Origin: Betaproteobacteria bacterium
Lineage (GTDB): Bacteria > Pseudomonadota > Gammaproteobacteria > Burkholderiales > Burkholderiaceae_A
Reading direction: 5' to 3'
Assembly (NCBI GenBank): GCA_028139135.1
Contig: JAOINB010000010.1
Location: forward strand, 1 to 44,513
DNA length: 44,513 nt
Below the pieces are notes generated by a model that saw only the letters and a program-made list of their open reading frames with translations, was not told the origin of the DNA and did not search any database. Both the position numbers and the translations under genes were made by a program. This document shows positions 8,271-16,665 of the stretch, one piece after another (position 1 is the first letter of the stretch; the number at the start of each line of letters is the position of its first letter).

Positions 8271-8648
8271 ATGAAAACAGCAAAATCCTCGCTTGAGGCT
8301 GCAAACCAAGTTGTTCCAAAGATTGAGGTAAACGAGGCGATTCAAAAACATGCGCAGGGCAATTCGGTTTTTATCGATGTTCGAGACGGAATAGATATTG
8401 CCGAAACAGGCACCATAGAAGGCGCTTTAAAAATTCCTAGGGGTTTTATTGAGTTTGCAGCTGATCCCGAGACACCGTTTCATAACAAAGCCTTAGAAAA
8501 GGATGCAGAAATTATACTTGTTTGTGCTGCAGGGGGAATGGCTGCTCTAACTGGCCACACACTCGTGGAAATGGGATACACAAAAGTTTTAAATGTTGGT
8601 GGGTTTTCCGATTGGAAAGATGCAAATGGCCCCGTTGAGTCCTCGTAA
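8271..8648 (+). CDS. Single-domain rhodanese-like protein
   Basis: A 125-residue protein with one rhodanese domain: VFIDVRDG near residue 33, GTIEGALKIPRG near 47, and the active-site loop CAAGGMAA with the persulfide cysteine at residue 85. Such proteins move sulfane sulfur, but the physiological acceptor cannot be read from sequence. An in-frame extension reaches back to 8163, across the Fur box. The ATG at 8271, with AAGGA a few bases upstream, is the better start. No signal peptide is seen, so it should be cytoplasmic. Divergence from an iron receptor and its own Fur box suggest iron-regulated expression, perhaps linked to Fe-S metabolism; that link is inference. Confidence 0.9.
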   Translation: MKTAKSSLEAANQVVPKIEVNEAIQKHAQGNSVFIDVRDGIDIAETGTIEGALKIPRGFIEFAADPETPFHNKALEKDAEIILVCAAGGMAALTGHTLVEMGYTKVLNVGGFSDWKDANGPVESS

Positions 8649-8713
8649 GCAAACATGATCACGGTTCATTCTGCAGTAATATAAAACTCAGCTGACTTAC
8701 TGTTATTTTTGAT

Positions 8714-10102
8714 TTAAGGGTCTAAATCCAAACTTTTAGTCCTGTCAGATATTTTTTGTACTCGGTATTTCAGTGCGGCCAATAAAGCCTCCTGATTGTG
8801 GTCCTTGTTATTTAGGGCGTCTATCACAGCATCATCAATTGAGTCTCTGACAGTTAAATGATGAATCATCACTTTATTTTTTTGACCATGACGATGCAAT
8901 CGTGCATTTGCCTGTTGGTAGTACTCTAATGAATAGGTAAGCGTATACCAAACGATTGTGGAGCCCCCAAATTGCAGATTTAACCCATGCCCTGCGCTCG
9001 CGGGATGAGCTAGCAATATTGGAATTTCGGATTCGTTCCAGCGCTCTATATCTTTTTCATCTTTTAGTCTTACTGCTTGTGGAAATCTTTCTTGTAAACG
9101 CGCAAGCTCATGTTGAAAATGGTAGTAAACCAGGATGGGGTTACCATACATAACTTCAACAACATCTTCAAGAGCATCAAGCTTATGGGAATTGATAACC
9201 TGAAAACCGCCTTGGTCGTCGTAACAAGCACCGCCAGTCATTTGTAACAACTTAGTTGTAACGGCTGCAGCAGAGCCTGCTTCGATATCTGCGTTTAGAA
9301 ATGGAACCAACCGTTCCCTCTCAAACTGGTCATATACAGACCACGACGCATCGTCTAACTCAACATTAATCCGATTGTAAAGAATATCTGGCAAATCCAG
9401 CCAGTCTTCACTTTTCATGGAAATACAAACATCTTGTACTTTTTGTTGAATAACTCTTAGTGAACCCGGTCTGGGCTTCCAGGAGTAAATGATTTCTTTA
9501 TTTCGTTGATCAGGGTCAAAATATGCCTCCCTATATTTTGAAAAACTTTTCCCGAGGGATTTTCCCTGATCTAACAACCAAACTTGTGCCCAGAGATCAA
9601 GCAAGCCATTGGCTATTGGCGTACCAGTTAGACCTACTACCTTTTTAAGACTAGACCGAACTTTGCGAATCGCCTTCCACCGTTTTGTCGTTCTGTTCTT
9701 AAAACTAGTTAATTCATCGATGACAACCATGTCAAAAAACCAATTCTTACCAAGATACTCGACAAGCCATGGGACATTTTCTCTATTGATAATATAGATA
9801 TCTGCATTTTTATTAGCTAATTTTTTCTTTCGTTGTGGGGCTGAACCTAAAACTTTGCATAAAACCAATTTATGCAAATGATCCCATTTCCTCCATTCAT
9901 CTGTCCATGTTGTCTTAGCAACTCGCAAGGGAGCAATCACTAACACCTTTTTAATAGTCTCCTCAATGTTTATCAAGTGATTAATCGCAGTCAAAGTGCA
10001 ACTAGTCTTTCCTAGACCCATACCAAGAAACAACCCAACACCGTCCTGGTTGAGAATTTTATCAATTGCTTTTTGTTGATATATTTTTGCCTGATACTTC
10101 AT
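8714..10102 (-). CDS. Phage-type SNF2/DEAD-like helicase
   Basis: A 462-residue superfamily 2 ATPase of the compact SNF2 type common in phages and prophages. Visible motifs: Walker A GMGLGKT (residues 27-33), motif Ia VLVIAPLRV, Walker B DELT (129-132), motif III LTGTP (158-162) and motif VI ARLHRHGQ near 410. The C-terminal helicase lobe is complete and there are no extra targeting domains. No integrase, terminase or structural phage gene is nearby, so this is a single gene, perhaps a relic or a recruited gene, next to tRNA-Leu. The ATG start has no strong ribosome site. Function in DNA replication or repair is only inferred. Confidence 0.88.
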   Translation of the reverse strand: MKYQAKIYQQKAIDKILNQDGVGLFLGMGLGKTSCTLTAINHLINIEETIKKVLVIAPLRVAKTTWTDEWRKWDHLHKLVLCKVLGSAPQRKKKLANKNADIYIINRENVPWLVEYLGKNWFFDMVVIDELTSFKNRTTKRWKAIRKVRSSLKKVVGLTGTPIANGLLDLWAQVWLLDQGKSLGKSFSKYREAYFDPDQRNKEIIYSWKPRPGSLRVIQQKVQDVCISMKSEDWLDLPDILYNRINVELDDASWSVYDQFERERLVPFLNADIEAGSAAAVTTKLLQMTGGACYDDQGGFQVINSHKLDALEDVVEVMYGNPILVYYHFQHELARLQERFPQAVRLKDEKDIERWNESEIPILLAHPASAGHGLNLQFGGSTIVWYTLTYSLEYYQQANARLHRHGQKNKVMIHHLTVRDSIDDAVIDALNNKDHNQEALLAALKYRVQKISDRTKSLDLDP

Positions 10103-10262
10103 CCAAAAAACTTAAATCCTTTTTTTTAAATCAACTAGAACCATTTTTTCCTTTTAAACCCAATGCAGAACAAAAATAAAAAAGTAGCCTTTGAAGCCCA
10201 AACCTTTTTTTCTTGCGTTCCCTTAATTGTTTGGTTTCTTGAAAATACCTAATAAATACAGT

Positions 10263-10296
10263 AACCTATCTTTGTATTGGAGGGAATAGATAGGTT
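10263..10296. repeat. Inverted repeat between helicase and tRNA-Leu
   Basis: AACCTATC (10263-10270) and GATAGGTT (10289-10296) pair perfectly around an 18-base loop. There is no T-run. Otherwise the 265 bases between the helicase gene and the tRNA show nothing recognisable. Confidence 0.4.
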
Positions 10297-10367
10297 TGTC
10301 CGGGAAGGTACAGGAAATATCTCAAAAAGCTGTAAGTATCTGTTTTTGCAGATCTTTCAAGAAAGGT

Positions 10368-10455
10368 TGGTGTCAGTGGGGGGACTTGAACCCCCAAGCC
10401 TTAAATAGGCGACAGATTTTAAGTCTGTTGTGTATACCGATTCCACCACACTGAC
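10368..10455 (-). tRNA. tRNA-Leu (anticodon TAA)
   Basis: The minus strand folds as a class II tRNA: acceptor GTCAGTG/CACTGAC, anticodon stem CAGA/TCTG around CTTAAAA (anticodon TAA), a long variable arm, T arm GGGGGTTCAAGTCCCCC, and an encoded CCA. It would read UUA, a frequent codon in this AT-rich genome. Confidence 0.97.
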
Positions 10456-10462
10456 GATTATT

Positions 10463-10756
10463 ATGCTTGAATTGACTGTTCTCATTAAGGCTATATTAGA
10501 GTTTGTTTTGTTAACATATGCCGGCAGAGCTATTTTATATCTATTTGCTTTCGGAAAACATCATGACAACGCAGTTTATCAAGTGTTTTCGCTTGTAACT
10601 CAACTACCGGAGCAGCTGGTATCCTATATTACAATAAAATCCATCCCTCAGAAACATTTGCCTTATTTTACGTTTATTTTTTGTCTTTCGCTGTGGATTG
10701 TTATGCTCGTTGTAAAGGTAATAATCGGTGGGCCCTCCAGTTTTAATATACAATAG
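10463..10756 (+). CDS. Small membrane protein of unknown function
   Basis: A 97-residue protein with two hydrophobic stretches (about residues 4-30 and 67-90) separated by a polar segment; no known family recognised. The frame could start at 10430, but that lies inside the tRNA on the opposite strand, so the ATG at 10463 is preferred. It is followed after five bases by the TPR gene and then by the DUF4212/symporter pair on the same strand, so co-transcription is likely and a role connected with the transporter is possible. Composition and position support a real gene; function is unknown. Confidence 0.6.
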   Translation: MLELTVLIKAILEFVLLTYAGRAILYLFAFGKHHDNAVYQVFSLVTQLPEQLVSYITIKSIPQKHLPYFTFIFCLSLWIVMLVVKVIIGGPSSFNIQ

Positions 10757-10761
10757 CGAAT

Positions 10762-11313
10762 ATGTTGACAATATTACTGACGATCGTAGCAGATGTTTTT
10801 GAAATTTTTGGCCAAACAAAACTAGCTGAACGTTGTTGGCGTAAAATTGTAATCGTTCGGCCAGACGCGGAGAACTTAACCACAACAGGTTTTATCTGCT
10901 TTAAAAATGGAAATTCTGAAAATGCTGAACAGTTCTTTCTAGAAGCTTTAGATAAATGCCCTACTTATTACCAGGCACTTTTTAACCTGGGGTTTCTCAG
11001 ACAAAATGAAAGTCTTCACCACGATGCAATTGGCTTTTTTTCGCAGGCTATAGCAATCAATGAAAGATGTGACGTGGCATATTATGGCCGAGCCCAATCA
11101 TTTCTTGCTACTGACTTAATAGAAAAAGCAATAGTGGATTTAAAACGAACAATTGAAATTCAGCCCTTCGCCCCTCATGCATACTACAAACTTGCACATG
11201 CGTACGCGAAGACGAATAATTTAGAAAAATCAAAGCAAATTATTCAGCGGCTTTTAACCTTTGAGCCACAGGTTGGTAACCAACTCAAAAAAGAGCTTAA
11301 ATTGGAAACTTAG
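10762..11313 (+). CDS. TPR-repeat protein
   Basis: A 183-residue protein with a short hydrophobic N-terminus followed by about four tetratricopeptide repeats: around residues 30-65 (AERCWRKIVIVRPDAENL), 66-100 (ALFNLGFL), 101-135 (AYYGRAQSFL) and 136-170 (AYYKLAHAYAK). TPR domains form protein-binding superhelices; no enzymatic domain is present. It sits five bases after the small membrane protein and four bases before the DUF4212 gene, suggesting an operon. Its partner is unknown. Confidence 0.82.
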   Translation: MLTILLTIVADVFEIFGQTKLAERCWRKIVIVRPDAENLTTTGFICFKNGNSENAEQFFLEALDKCPTYYQALFNLGFLRQNESLHHDAIGFFSQAIAINERCDVAYYGRAQSFLATDLIEKAIVDLKRTIEIQPFAPHAYYKLAHAYAKTNNLEKSKQIIQRLLTFEPQVGNQLKKELKLET

Positions 11314-11317
11314 TGTT

Positions 11318-11590
11318 ATGCAAGAGAACAATCCTATCAAACAAAAATATTGGAGCAAGTTAAAAATAATAACTGTAACTCTAATTGTTTTGTGGTTTAT
11401 CCCAACATTTGTAATTTCGTTTTTTGCAAACGAGCTCACCTTTGATTTTTTTGGATGGCCGTTTTCTTTTTGGATGGCCGCCCAGGGTTCGCAGTTAATT
11501 TACTTGCTCATTGTTTGGATTTATGCATCATTCGTGAATAAACTGGATAAAACGTATTTGAATGAGTTACAGTCGCCAGAGAGGAATTAA
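11318..11590 (+). CDS. DUF4212 small subunit of a sodium/solute symporter
   Basis: A 90-residue protein with two membrane spans (about residues 16-40 and 52-75) and the family's FFGWPFSFWMAAQGS and LIYLLIVWIYA segments. DUF4212 proteins are encoded directly before sodium/solute symporters of the VC_2705 type and are presumed accessory subunits. The frame extends back to 11261 inside the TPR gene, but the ATG at 11318 matches the family N-terminus. Its stop overlaps the symporter start (TAATG), implying translational coupling. Confidence 0.92.
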   Translation: MQENNPIKQKYWSKLKIITVTLIVLWFIPTFVISFFANELTFDFFGWPFSFWMAAQGSQLIYLLIVWIYASFVNKLDKTYLNELQSPERN

Positions 11591-13566
11591 TGGTTAAACT
11601 ATTTAATCCTGAACTGCCCCAGAGTTCTTTTGCAAGCAGATTAAAAAAGGTTTATGGCTTATACACGCTCGGCTTTATAAGTTTTTGTGTGGTGCTCGCT
11701 GCTTTAGAACAGTTAGGTCTACCCCAGGACTTCATTGGCTACACATTTCTATTCGCTACCATTTTTTTATATGCAGGTATTGGCTTTCTCAGCAAAACTA
11801 ACGAACCTGACAATTACTATGTAGCTGGTAGAAGGGTCCCAGCGTTATTTAATGGCATGGCTACCGGCGCCGATTGGATGTCGGCTGCCTCATTCATAGG
11901 AATGGCCGGTGGCCTATACGTTGGAGGTTATAAAGCTCTTGCTTTTATCATGGGGTGGACAGGTGGATATGTTTTTGTCGCGCTTCTTTTAGCACCATTC
12001 TTGAGGAGATTCGGCCAATACACGATTCCTGATTTTTTGGGAACAAGATATGGTGGTTCCCTTCCACGTCTGATTGGGATTTTTATCGCAGTTCTATGCT
12101 CGTTTACATACGTTGTCGCACAAATCAAGGGAGTTGGTGTTATCACAACCAGGCTTACTGGTGTTGAATTCGAGGTTGGTGTCTTTTTGGGGCTCGCTGG
12201 AATTTTAGTTTGCTCCTTCCTGGGAGGGATGAGGGCTGTGACGTGGACACAAGTTTCCCAGTATATCGTCTTGATAATTGCGTATCTTATACCGGTAGTA
12301 TGGCTATCAGTGACCCAAACAGGGAATCCTATTCCCCAACTCTCCTTTGGCCAACAGTTACAAAAAGTATCTGTCCTAGAAGATAAGATTAATTCAGACC
12401 CAGCTGAAGTTGAAGTTATGAAAATGGTTGCGGAGGCAAAACAGAAACTTTTGGATGACCAAAATAAGAATGGCGAAATGCTTAACGAGGCTCAAAAAAA
12501 AGAACTGAAAGTAATTGCGAAGGGGGCAACATCCTCTCCCAGGCCACATGCAGACCCTTTTATCGGAGAGACTGAAGAGGATATCAATTTAGAAAAGAAG
12601 AATTTCTTCGCCCTTATTGTTTGCTTAACATTAGGGACAGCTTCCTTACCACATATATTAATGAGGTACTACACGACCCCATCTGTGAGTGAGGCTCGAA
12701 CCTCAGTTACATGGTCCTTATTATTTATTCTTCTGCTGTACCTAACGGCACCAGCTCTTGCTGTGTTGGTTAAATTCGTAATTTACAATGATATTGTTGG
12801 GTCTTCGTTTGCAAGTTTACCCATGTGGGTAGAAAAATGGATGGCTGTGGATGCCAGCTTACTTTCCATATCAGACATAAACATGGACGGCATCATACAG
12901 CTGGCTGAAATTTCGATTCATAAAGATATAGTTGTTCTAGCAACACCCGAAATCGGAGGGTTACCATTTGTAATATCTGGGATGGTGGCCGCTGGGGGTC
13001 TAGCTGCTGCCCTTTCAACTTCTGACGGACTATTGCTAGCCATGGCTAATGGACTCTCGCATGACCTCTACTATAAGATGATTGACCCAAAAGCCTCTGT
13101 GAATAAGAGGGTCAGAATCTCCAAAACAGTGTTGTTAATAGTAGCCGTTTTAGCGGCTTTGGTTGCTCAACAAAACCCAGCTGACATTCTATTTTTGGTA
13201 TCTGCTGCTTTCTCATTTGCTGCTTCAGGATTCTTCCCTGCACTTATTCTGGGAATATTTTGGAGGCGCACTACCAATTTAGGAGTATCTTTAGGAATGT
13301 TAACGGGAATCTTCGTTACTTTTTATTACATGGCCATCAATCAACCATGGCTTCGTGAACTTATTTTTAATATACCAAAAGAAGCACCCATCACCGACAT
13401 ATGGTTCGGGATTGATCCGATATCAGCAGGAATTTTTGGCGTCCCTGCTGGTTTCTTGGTAACGGTCCTAGTTTCTTTGGTTACAAGGGTACCACCGAAA
13501 GAAAACATAGATCTCCTAGAGAATGTTAGGTACCCTGAATTAAAAGAAAATAACGCACAAAGCTGA
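11590..13566 (+). CDS. Sodium/solute (cation-acetate type) symporter, VC_2705-like
   Basis: A 658-residue inner-membrane transporter of the SSS family with about thirteen predicted spans. Family features include NYYVAGRRVPALFNGMATGADWMSAASF near residues 77-105, YTIPDFLGTRYG near 143 and ALSTSDGLLLAMANGLSHD near 475. A hydrophilic, charged insert of roughly 80 residues (about 245-330) separates two membrane blocks, as in the VC_2705 subgroup that pairs with DUF4212 proteins. The substrate is probably a small carboxylate such as acetate, but sequence does not fix it. It is the last gene of a four-gene plus-strand operon; no terminator hairpin is seen before the convergent gene. Confidence 0.93.
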   Translation: MVKLFNPELPQSSFASRLKKVYGLYTLGFISFCVVLAALEQLGLPQDFIGYTFLFATIFLYAGIGFLSKTNEPDNYYVAGRRVPALFNGMATGADWMSAASFIGMAGGLYVGGYKALAFIMGWTGGYVFVALLLAPFLRRFGQYTIPDFLGTRYGGSLPRLIGIFIAVLCSFTYVVAQIKGVGVITTRLTGVEFEVGVFLGLAGILVCSFLGGMRAVTWTQVSQYIVLIIAYLIPVVWLSVTQTGNPIPQLSFGQQLQKVSVLEDKINSDPAEVEVMKMVAEAKQKLLDDQNKNGEMLNEAQKKELKVIAKGATSSPRPHADPFIGETEEDINLEKKNFFALIVCLTLGTASLPHILMRYYTTPSVSEARTSVTWSLLFILLLYLTAPALAVLVKFVIYNDIVGSSFASLPMWVEKWMAVDASLLSISDINMDGIIQLAEISIHKDIVVLATPEIGGLPFVISGMVAAGGLAAALSTSDGLLLAMANGLSHDLYYKMIDPKASVNKRVRISKTVLLIVAVLAALVAQQNPADILFLVSAAFSFAASGFFPALILGIFWRRTTNLGVSLGMLTGIFVTFYYMAINQPWLRELIFNIPKEAPITDIWFGIDPISAGIFGVPAGFLVTVLVSLVTRVPPKENIDLLENVRYPELKENNAQS

Positions 13567-13583
13567 CATACACAGTTTTCAGG

Positions 13584-14162
13584 TTACGGCGTGTTATTCT
13601 CAGATTTTTTTGTATCAATCATTTCCAAAGTATCTTTTAAATCTTTAAATTTTTCTGCGACATCTGGTGGGATTGTTGCCATGAGATCATTCACTTCGTG
13701 AGAGTTTTGCCTAGTAGCTGTTTTATTATTTTTTCTTTCTGTCTCCTTCTCAACCTCAGACAAAGAATCGGAAAATCTTTTTGAGGAGCTATCCTTTCCT
13801 TTATCAAAAACCACAGCGTTATCGATATTGTTTAAATCATCTATGTCTATAGCCATCCTTCCTTGAGAGCTCATATCTTTCAAGGACAATTGAATATTAT
13901 TAAAACGTAACGTGAGAAAAAAAACTAAACTCAACAAAATTGTAAAAATAAACCAAATGCAGATAAATGACGTGCTGGAGACCATGTCACCTAAAGCTAT
14001 ATCAATAAGTACATTTAAAGTTGACAACCACGAAAAATCTAAGAACCAACTTATTCCACCTGAAGCTTCCGTCTTAAGAACGAAAACTATTAGAAAAAAA
14101 GAGAGATTTATACTAACCAATATTTTTGATATACTCGGTAATAACTTTTTAATGTGGTTCAT
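13584..14162 (-). CDS. Two-span membrane protein of unknown function
   Basis: About 192 residues when started at the ATG at 14162. Two hydrophobic segments (about residues 10-30 and 62-85) are followed by a long polar, charged, probably cytoplasmic tail with a helical C-terminal part (PPDVAEKFKDLKDTLEMI). No known family recognised. The open frame continues upstream to 14333, over the divergent gene, and the residues there do not look protein-like. It is divergent from the coiled-coil gene with only 12 bases between the proposed starts, so at least one start may be misplaced. It lies in a small cluster with a ParA-type ATPase. Confidence 0.6.
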   Translation of the reverse strand: MNHIKKLLPSISKILVSINLSFFLIVFVLKTEASGGISWFLDFSWLSTLNVLIDIALGDMVSSTSFICIWFIFTILLSLVFFLTLRFNNIQLSLKDMSSQGRMAIDIDDLNNIDNAVVFDKGKDSSSKRFSDSLSEVEKETERKNNKTATRQNSHEVNDLMATIPPDVAEKFKDLKDTLEMIDTKKSENNTP

Positions 14163-14174
14163 AAATTTACAAAG

Positions 14175-14702
14175 ATGAGCGATTCGCTTGAACTTCCAAA
14201 AAAAGGGGTTAAAATTTACTCCCCAAAAGAAGGTTGGACCCACGATCAAGATTCTAATCTGACTAGTGATGCTAGCCCTACGGTTAATGAGTCTACCAAC
14301 CTTTCCACTGAAAAAGCAACTGATAATTCTCAAGATAGCAAAAAATTTAACTCTGTCACTGGGTCTCCTAGCGATAACATTAAACCGTTAGCAGTTGGTG
14401 ATGCGCTAGAGCAATTATTCGAAACATTAAACAAAACAACCAGCTTTTCGGCCTCTTCTGACATGCCTACATGGAAAGAGGTTGCTGAACTCAGCAGACA
14501 GATGGAAGAGAAGTTAGATTTAAGGAAAGAAGTTTTAGAAAAATTATCGTTATTAGATGAGGATATACAGGATACCCGAAAATCTCTGCTAAAAACGCTG
14601 AAAGCCCTAGGAAAAACAGAAAACGATAAACTTTCTGCTGCCACAGTAAGAGCAAGTGTGAGTGCAATGGCTATTGATGTATTGGCAAAAAAATTGACCT
14701 AA
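14175..14702 (+). CDS. Coiled-coil protein of unknown function beside ParA-like gene
   Basis: A 175-residue protein with a disordered Ser/Thr/Asn-rich first half (to about residue 75) and a helical, heptad-rich second half (about 95-150, with ELSRQMEEKLDLRKEVLEKL and EDIQDTRKSLLKTLKAL). No signal peptide or membrane span; no family recognised. It ends directly against the 3' end of the ParA-type gene (tail to tail). Adaptor proteins that recruit ParA/MinD-type ATPases to a cargo often have this disordered-plus-coiled-coil make-up, so a partner role is plausible but unproven. The ATG at 14175 is chosen over 14154, which would overlap the divergent gene further. Confidence 0.6.
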   Translation: MSDSLELPKKGVKIYSPKEGWTHDQDSNLTSDASPTVNESTNLSTEKATDNSQDSKKFNSVTGSPSDNIKPLAVGDALEQLFETLNKTTSFSASSDMPTWKEVAELSRQMEEKLDLRKEVLEKLSLLDEDIQDTRKSLLKTLKALGKTENDKLSAATVRASVSAMAIDVLAKKLT

Positions 14703-15788
14703 TTAATCCTCGGGACTCTCCTTACGAAGAAACTTCGGAGGCTTACCTAAAACCTTTCTTGAAACCGACAAAATTGGTTGTGGTTCTTTCCTCACTAGCT
14801 TTTGTTTTCCGTACGTGCCCTCTGCGTAATCTTCATCTTCTGAAACATTATTGTTATCAAAAAAATTTGATTCCTGAAAGGATCCTAAACGTGGTTCAGA
14901 AACTTCATTAATGTTCTGTGATTCTCGGCTATTCCCTCTACCACCCGTTGATATCCTCAATAAATTCTGCTTGGCCTGTTCCTCTAATTTTGTCACGGAC
15001 AATTTTTGCCTGTCCAAAGTCCTAATCGCGTCAGTCTTTTTAATATTATAGCTAAGTGATGACGCAAGTTTCGCTCTTGAAGGTTGAGACCGCATATCGT
15101 TATTTTTAATCCTATCAAAATGAATCCTAGCGACCTGGTTAACAGATTCACAAAAAACTCTAAAGGAATTCGACAGTTTATGATTCTTTAAATCTAGTAA
15201 AAATTTAACACCAAAATTTTTTTTTGCTTCTACTGAGTCAATAATTGGCGGAGTTAAAAGAAACCCAAATGGAAATCGCTCAGTGTTATGTTTAAATTTC
15301 ACTGCTTGATCTCCTCTAACCCTACTGGGAACGATAACAAGGGATGGGCTTTGGTACGACTGGAAAACCCACTCATGGCGCGCGGCAAACTCCATGGTAG
15401 CGATTAGTTCAACCTCTGAGATAGCTGTGGGTAAAATGACGATATCAAAATCTAGTAACATCTCTGAATCGAAGACATCGAACCATGTTAAATCAGCAAT
15501 TATAATTTCGGATCGCCCGTAAACTCCCTGAACAATCTTTCTCGATTCTATTAATATTCTGTTAGCCCCTTCTGACAAGGGAAGGGATCCCTTAAAAACC
15601 GTAATTCTTTGGGGTTTAATCGACCGCACCCATTTACTTGACGAAGCTTGTGTATCAAAATCTACTAGCGTTGTCCGTTTATTCAAGGTTGAAGCAAAAT
15701 AATGTGCCAAGTTAGCAGAGATTGTACTCTTGCCAACACCACCTTTTTGATTTGTGATTAAAATTCTCAAAACAAACTTCCCAAACAA
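14703..15788 (-). CDS. ParA/MinD-type ATPase (orphan)
   Basis: A 361-residue cytoplasmic ATPase. The deviant Walker A KGGVGKST (residues 15-22) keeps the signature lysine; the switch segment VDFDTQASSSKW and the Walker B-like strand IIIADLTWFDVF are visible. From about residue 255 onward the chain is a polar, probably disordered extension not found in chromosomal ParA. The start is TTG; a second in-frame TTG at 15770 would begin directly at RILITNQKGG and is equally possible. No parB is adjacent. It more likely positions an intracellular cargo than segregates chromosomes, but that is inference. Confidence 0.85.
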   Translation of the reverse strand: MFGKFVLRILITNQKGGVGKSTISANLAHYFASTLNKRTTLVDFDTQASSSKWVRSIKPQRITVFKGSLPLSEGANRILIESRKIVQGVYGRSEIIIADLTWFDVFDSEMLLDFDIVILPTAISEVELIATMEFAARHEWVFQSYQSPSLVIVPSRVRGDQAVKFKHNTERFPFGFLLTPPIIDSVEAKKNFGVKFLLDLKNHKLSNSFRVFCESVNQVARIHFDRIKNNDMRSQPSRAKLASSLSYNIKKTDAIRTLDRQKLSVTKLEEQAKQNLLRISTGGRGNSRESQNINEVSEPRLGSFQESNFFDNNNVSEDEDYAEGTYGKQKLVRKEPQPILSVSRKVLGKPPKFLRKESPED

Positions 15789-15861
15789 AACCCGTCACAA
15801 TAACCGAGAGTGACATCTCCCTTGTCTAAGATCGTCAGAAGTAAACGAAACTTAATAACAA

Positions 15862-15932
15862 AGGCGGGAGCCGGAATTGAACCGGCGTTCACGGCTTTGC
15901 AGGCCGCTGCATCACCACTCTGCCATCCCGCC
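15862..15932 (-). tRNA. tRNA-Cys (anticodon GCA)
   Basis: The minus strand gives acceptor GGCGGGA/TCCCGCC, anticodon loop CTGCAAA (GCA), T arm GCCGGTTCAATTCCGGC and discriminator U, as expected for tRNA-Cys. CCA is not encoded. Confidence 0.96.
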
Positions 15933-15966
15933 ACCGTAAATTTATACGAACCACACGCGATTAGAT

Positions 15967-16042
<76 letters not shown>

Positions 16043-16077
16043 AGTCCCTTAATTGTACATGTAAAAAAAAAAGATAG

Positions 16078-16653
16078 TTAAAATTCATCTTTAATCTTTT
16101 TATCATTTACCGCTATTATTATATAGTTGAAAAAAGATACAACTGTGAAAACTGCGGCAAAACCTACTAACCATGTGCCAATTATCCCGCTGTCGATTTC
16201 TGGTATTAAAAGATTAGAATCATAAAGTAGGCAAGGCAGGGCAATCATTTGCGAACATGTCTTTAATTTTCCCAACATATCAACCCTCAAGCCCCTTTTT
16301 GAGCCCACTTTAAGCATCCATTCTCTTAGAGCTGACACTGCAATTTCTCGTCCAACGATTATAATACCTATGATAGGATCTACGCGTTCAAGGTCCACAA
16401 GAATAATCAAAACTGTACACACCATCAATTTATCTGCCACTGGATCCAAGAAGGCCCCAAAAGAAGAAATCTGATTTAATTTCCTTGCTAACCAACCATC
16501 TAGCCAATCAGTCAAACTAGCAATTACAAAAACAATGGTTGCCAAAATATTTTTTGTCGTTTCTATCATTTCGAAAGGACCGTAGATAATCAACAACAAT
16601 ATTGGAATTGCAAAAATTCGGGTAAAGGTTATCACAGTGGGTACTGTAAGCAT
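16078..16653 (-). CDS. pgsA: CDP-diacylglycerol-glycerol-3-phosphate 3-phosphatidyltransferase
   Basis: Makes phosphatidylglycerol-phosphate from CDP-diacylglycerol and glycerol-3-phosphate in the inner membrane. The 191 residues are of normal length, with several membrane spans and the complete CDP-alcohol phosphotransferase motif: D52, G53, A56, R57, G66, D70 and D74 in the segment starting at DWLDGW. It follows uvrC by 12 bases, an arrangement common in Proteobacteria, and is followed by tRNA-Gly and tRNA-Cys. It is the last protein gene of the long minus-strand block. Confidence 0.96.
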   Translation of the reverse strand: MLTVPTVITFTRIFAIPILLLIIYGPFEMIETTKNILATIVFVIASLTDWLDGWLARKLNQISSFGAFLDPVADKLMVCTVLIILVDLERVDPIIGIIIVGREIAVSALREWMLKVGSKRGLRVDMLGKLKTCSQMIALPCLLYDSNLLIPEIDSGIIGTWLVGFAAVFTVVSFFNYIIIAVNDKKIKDEF

Positions 16654-16665
16654 AAGTGAAGTAAA

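Noticed and set aside
8714-10455. A full prophage
   Set aside because: Only the helicase is phage-like; neighbours on both sides are ordinary chromosomal genes.
14703-15788. Chromosomal ParA paired with the parS at 2500
   Set aside because: No ParB lies next to it and the protein has an atypical long C-terminal extension, so it is probably not the chromosome segregation ParA.
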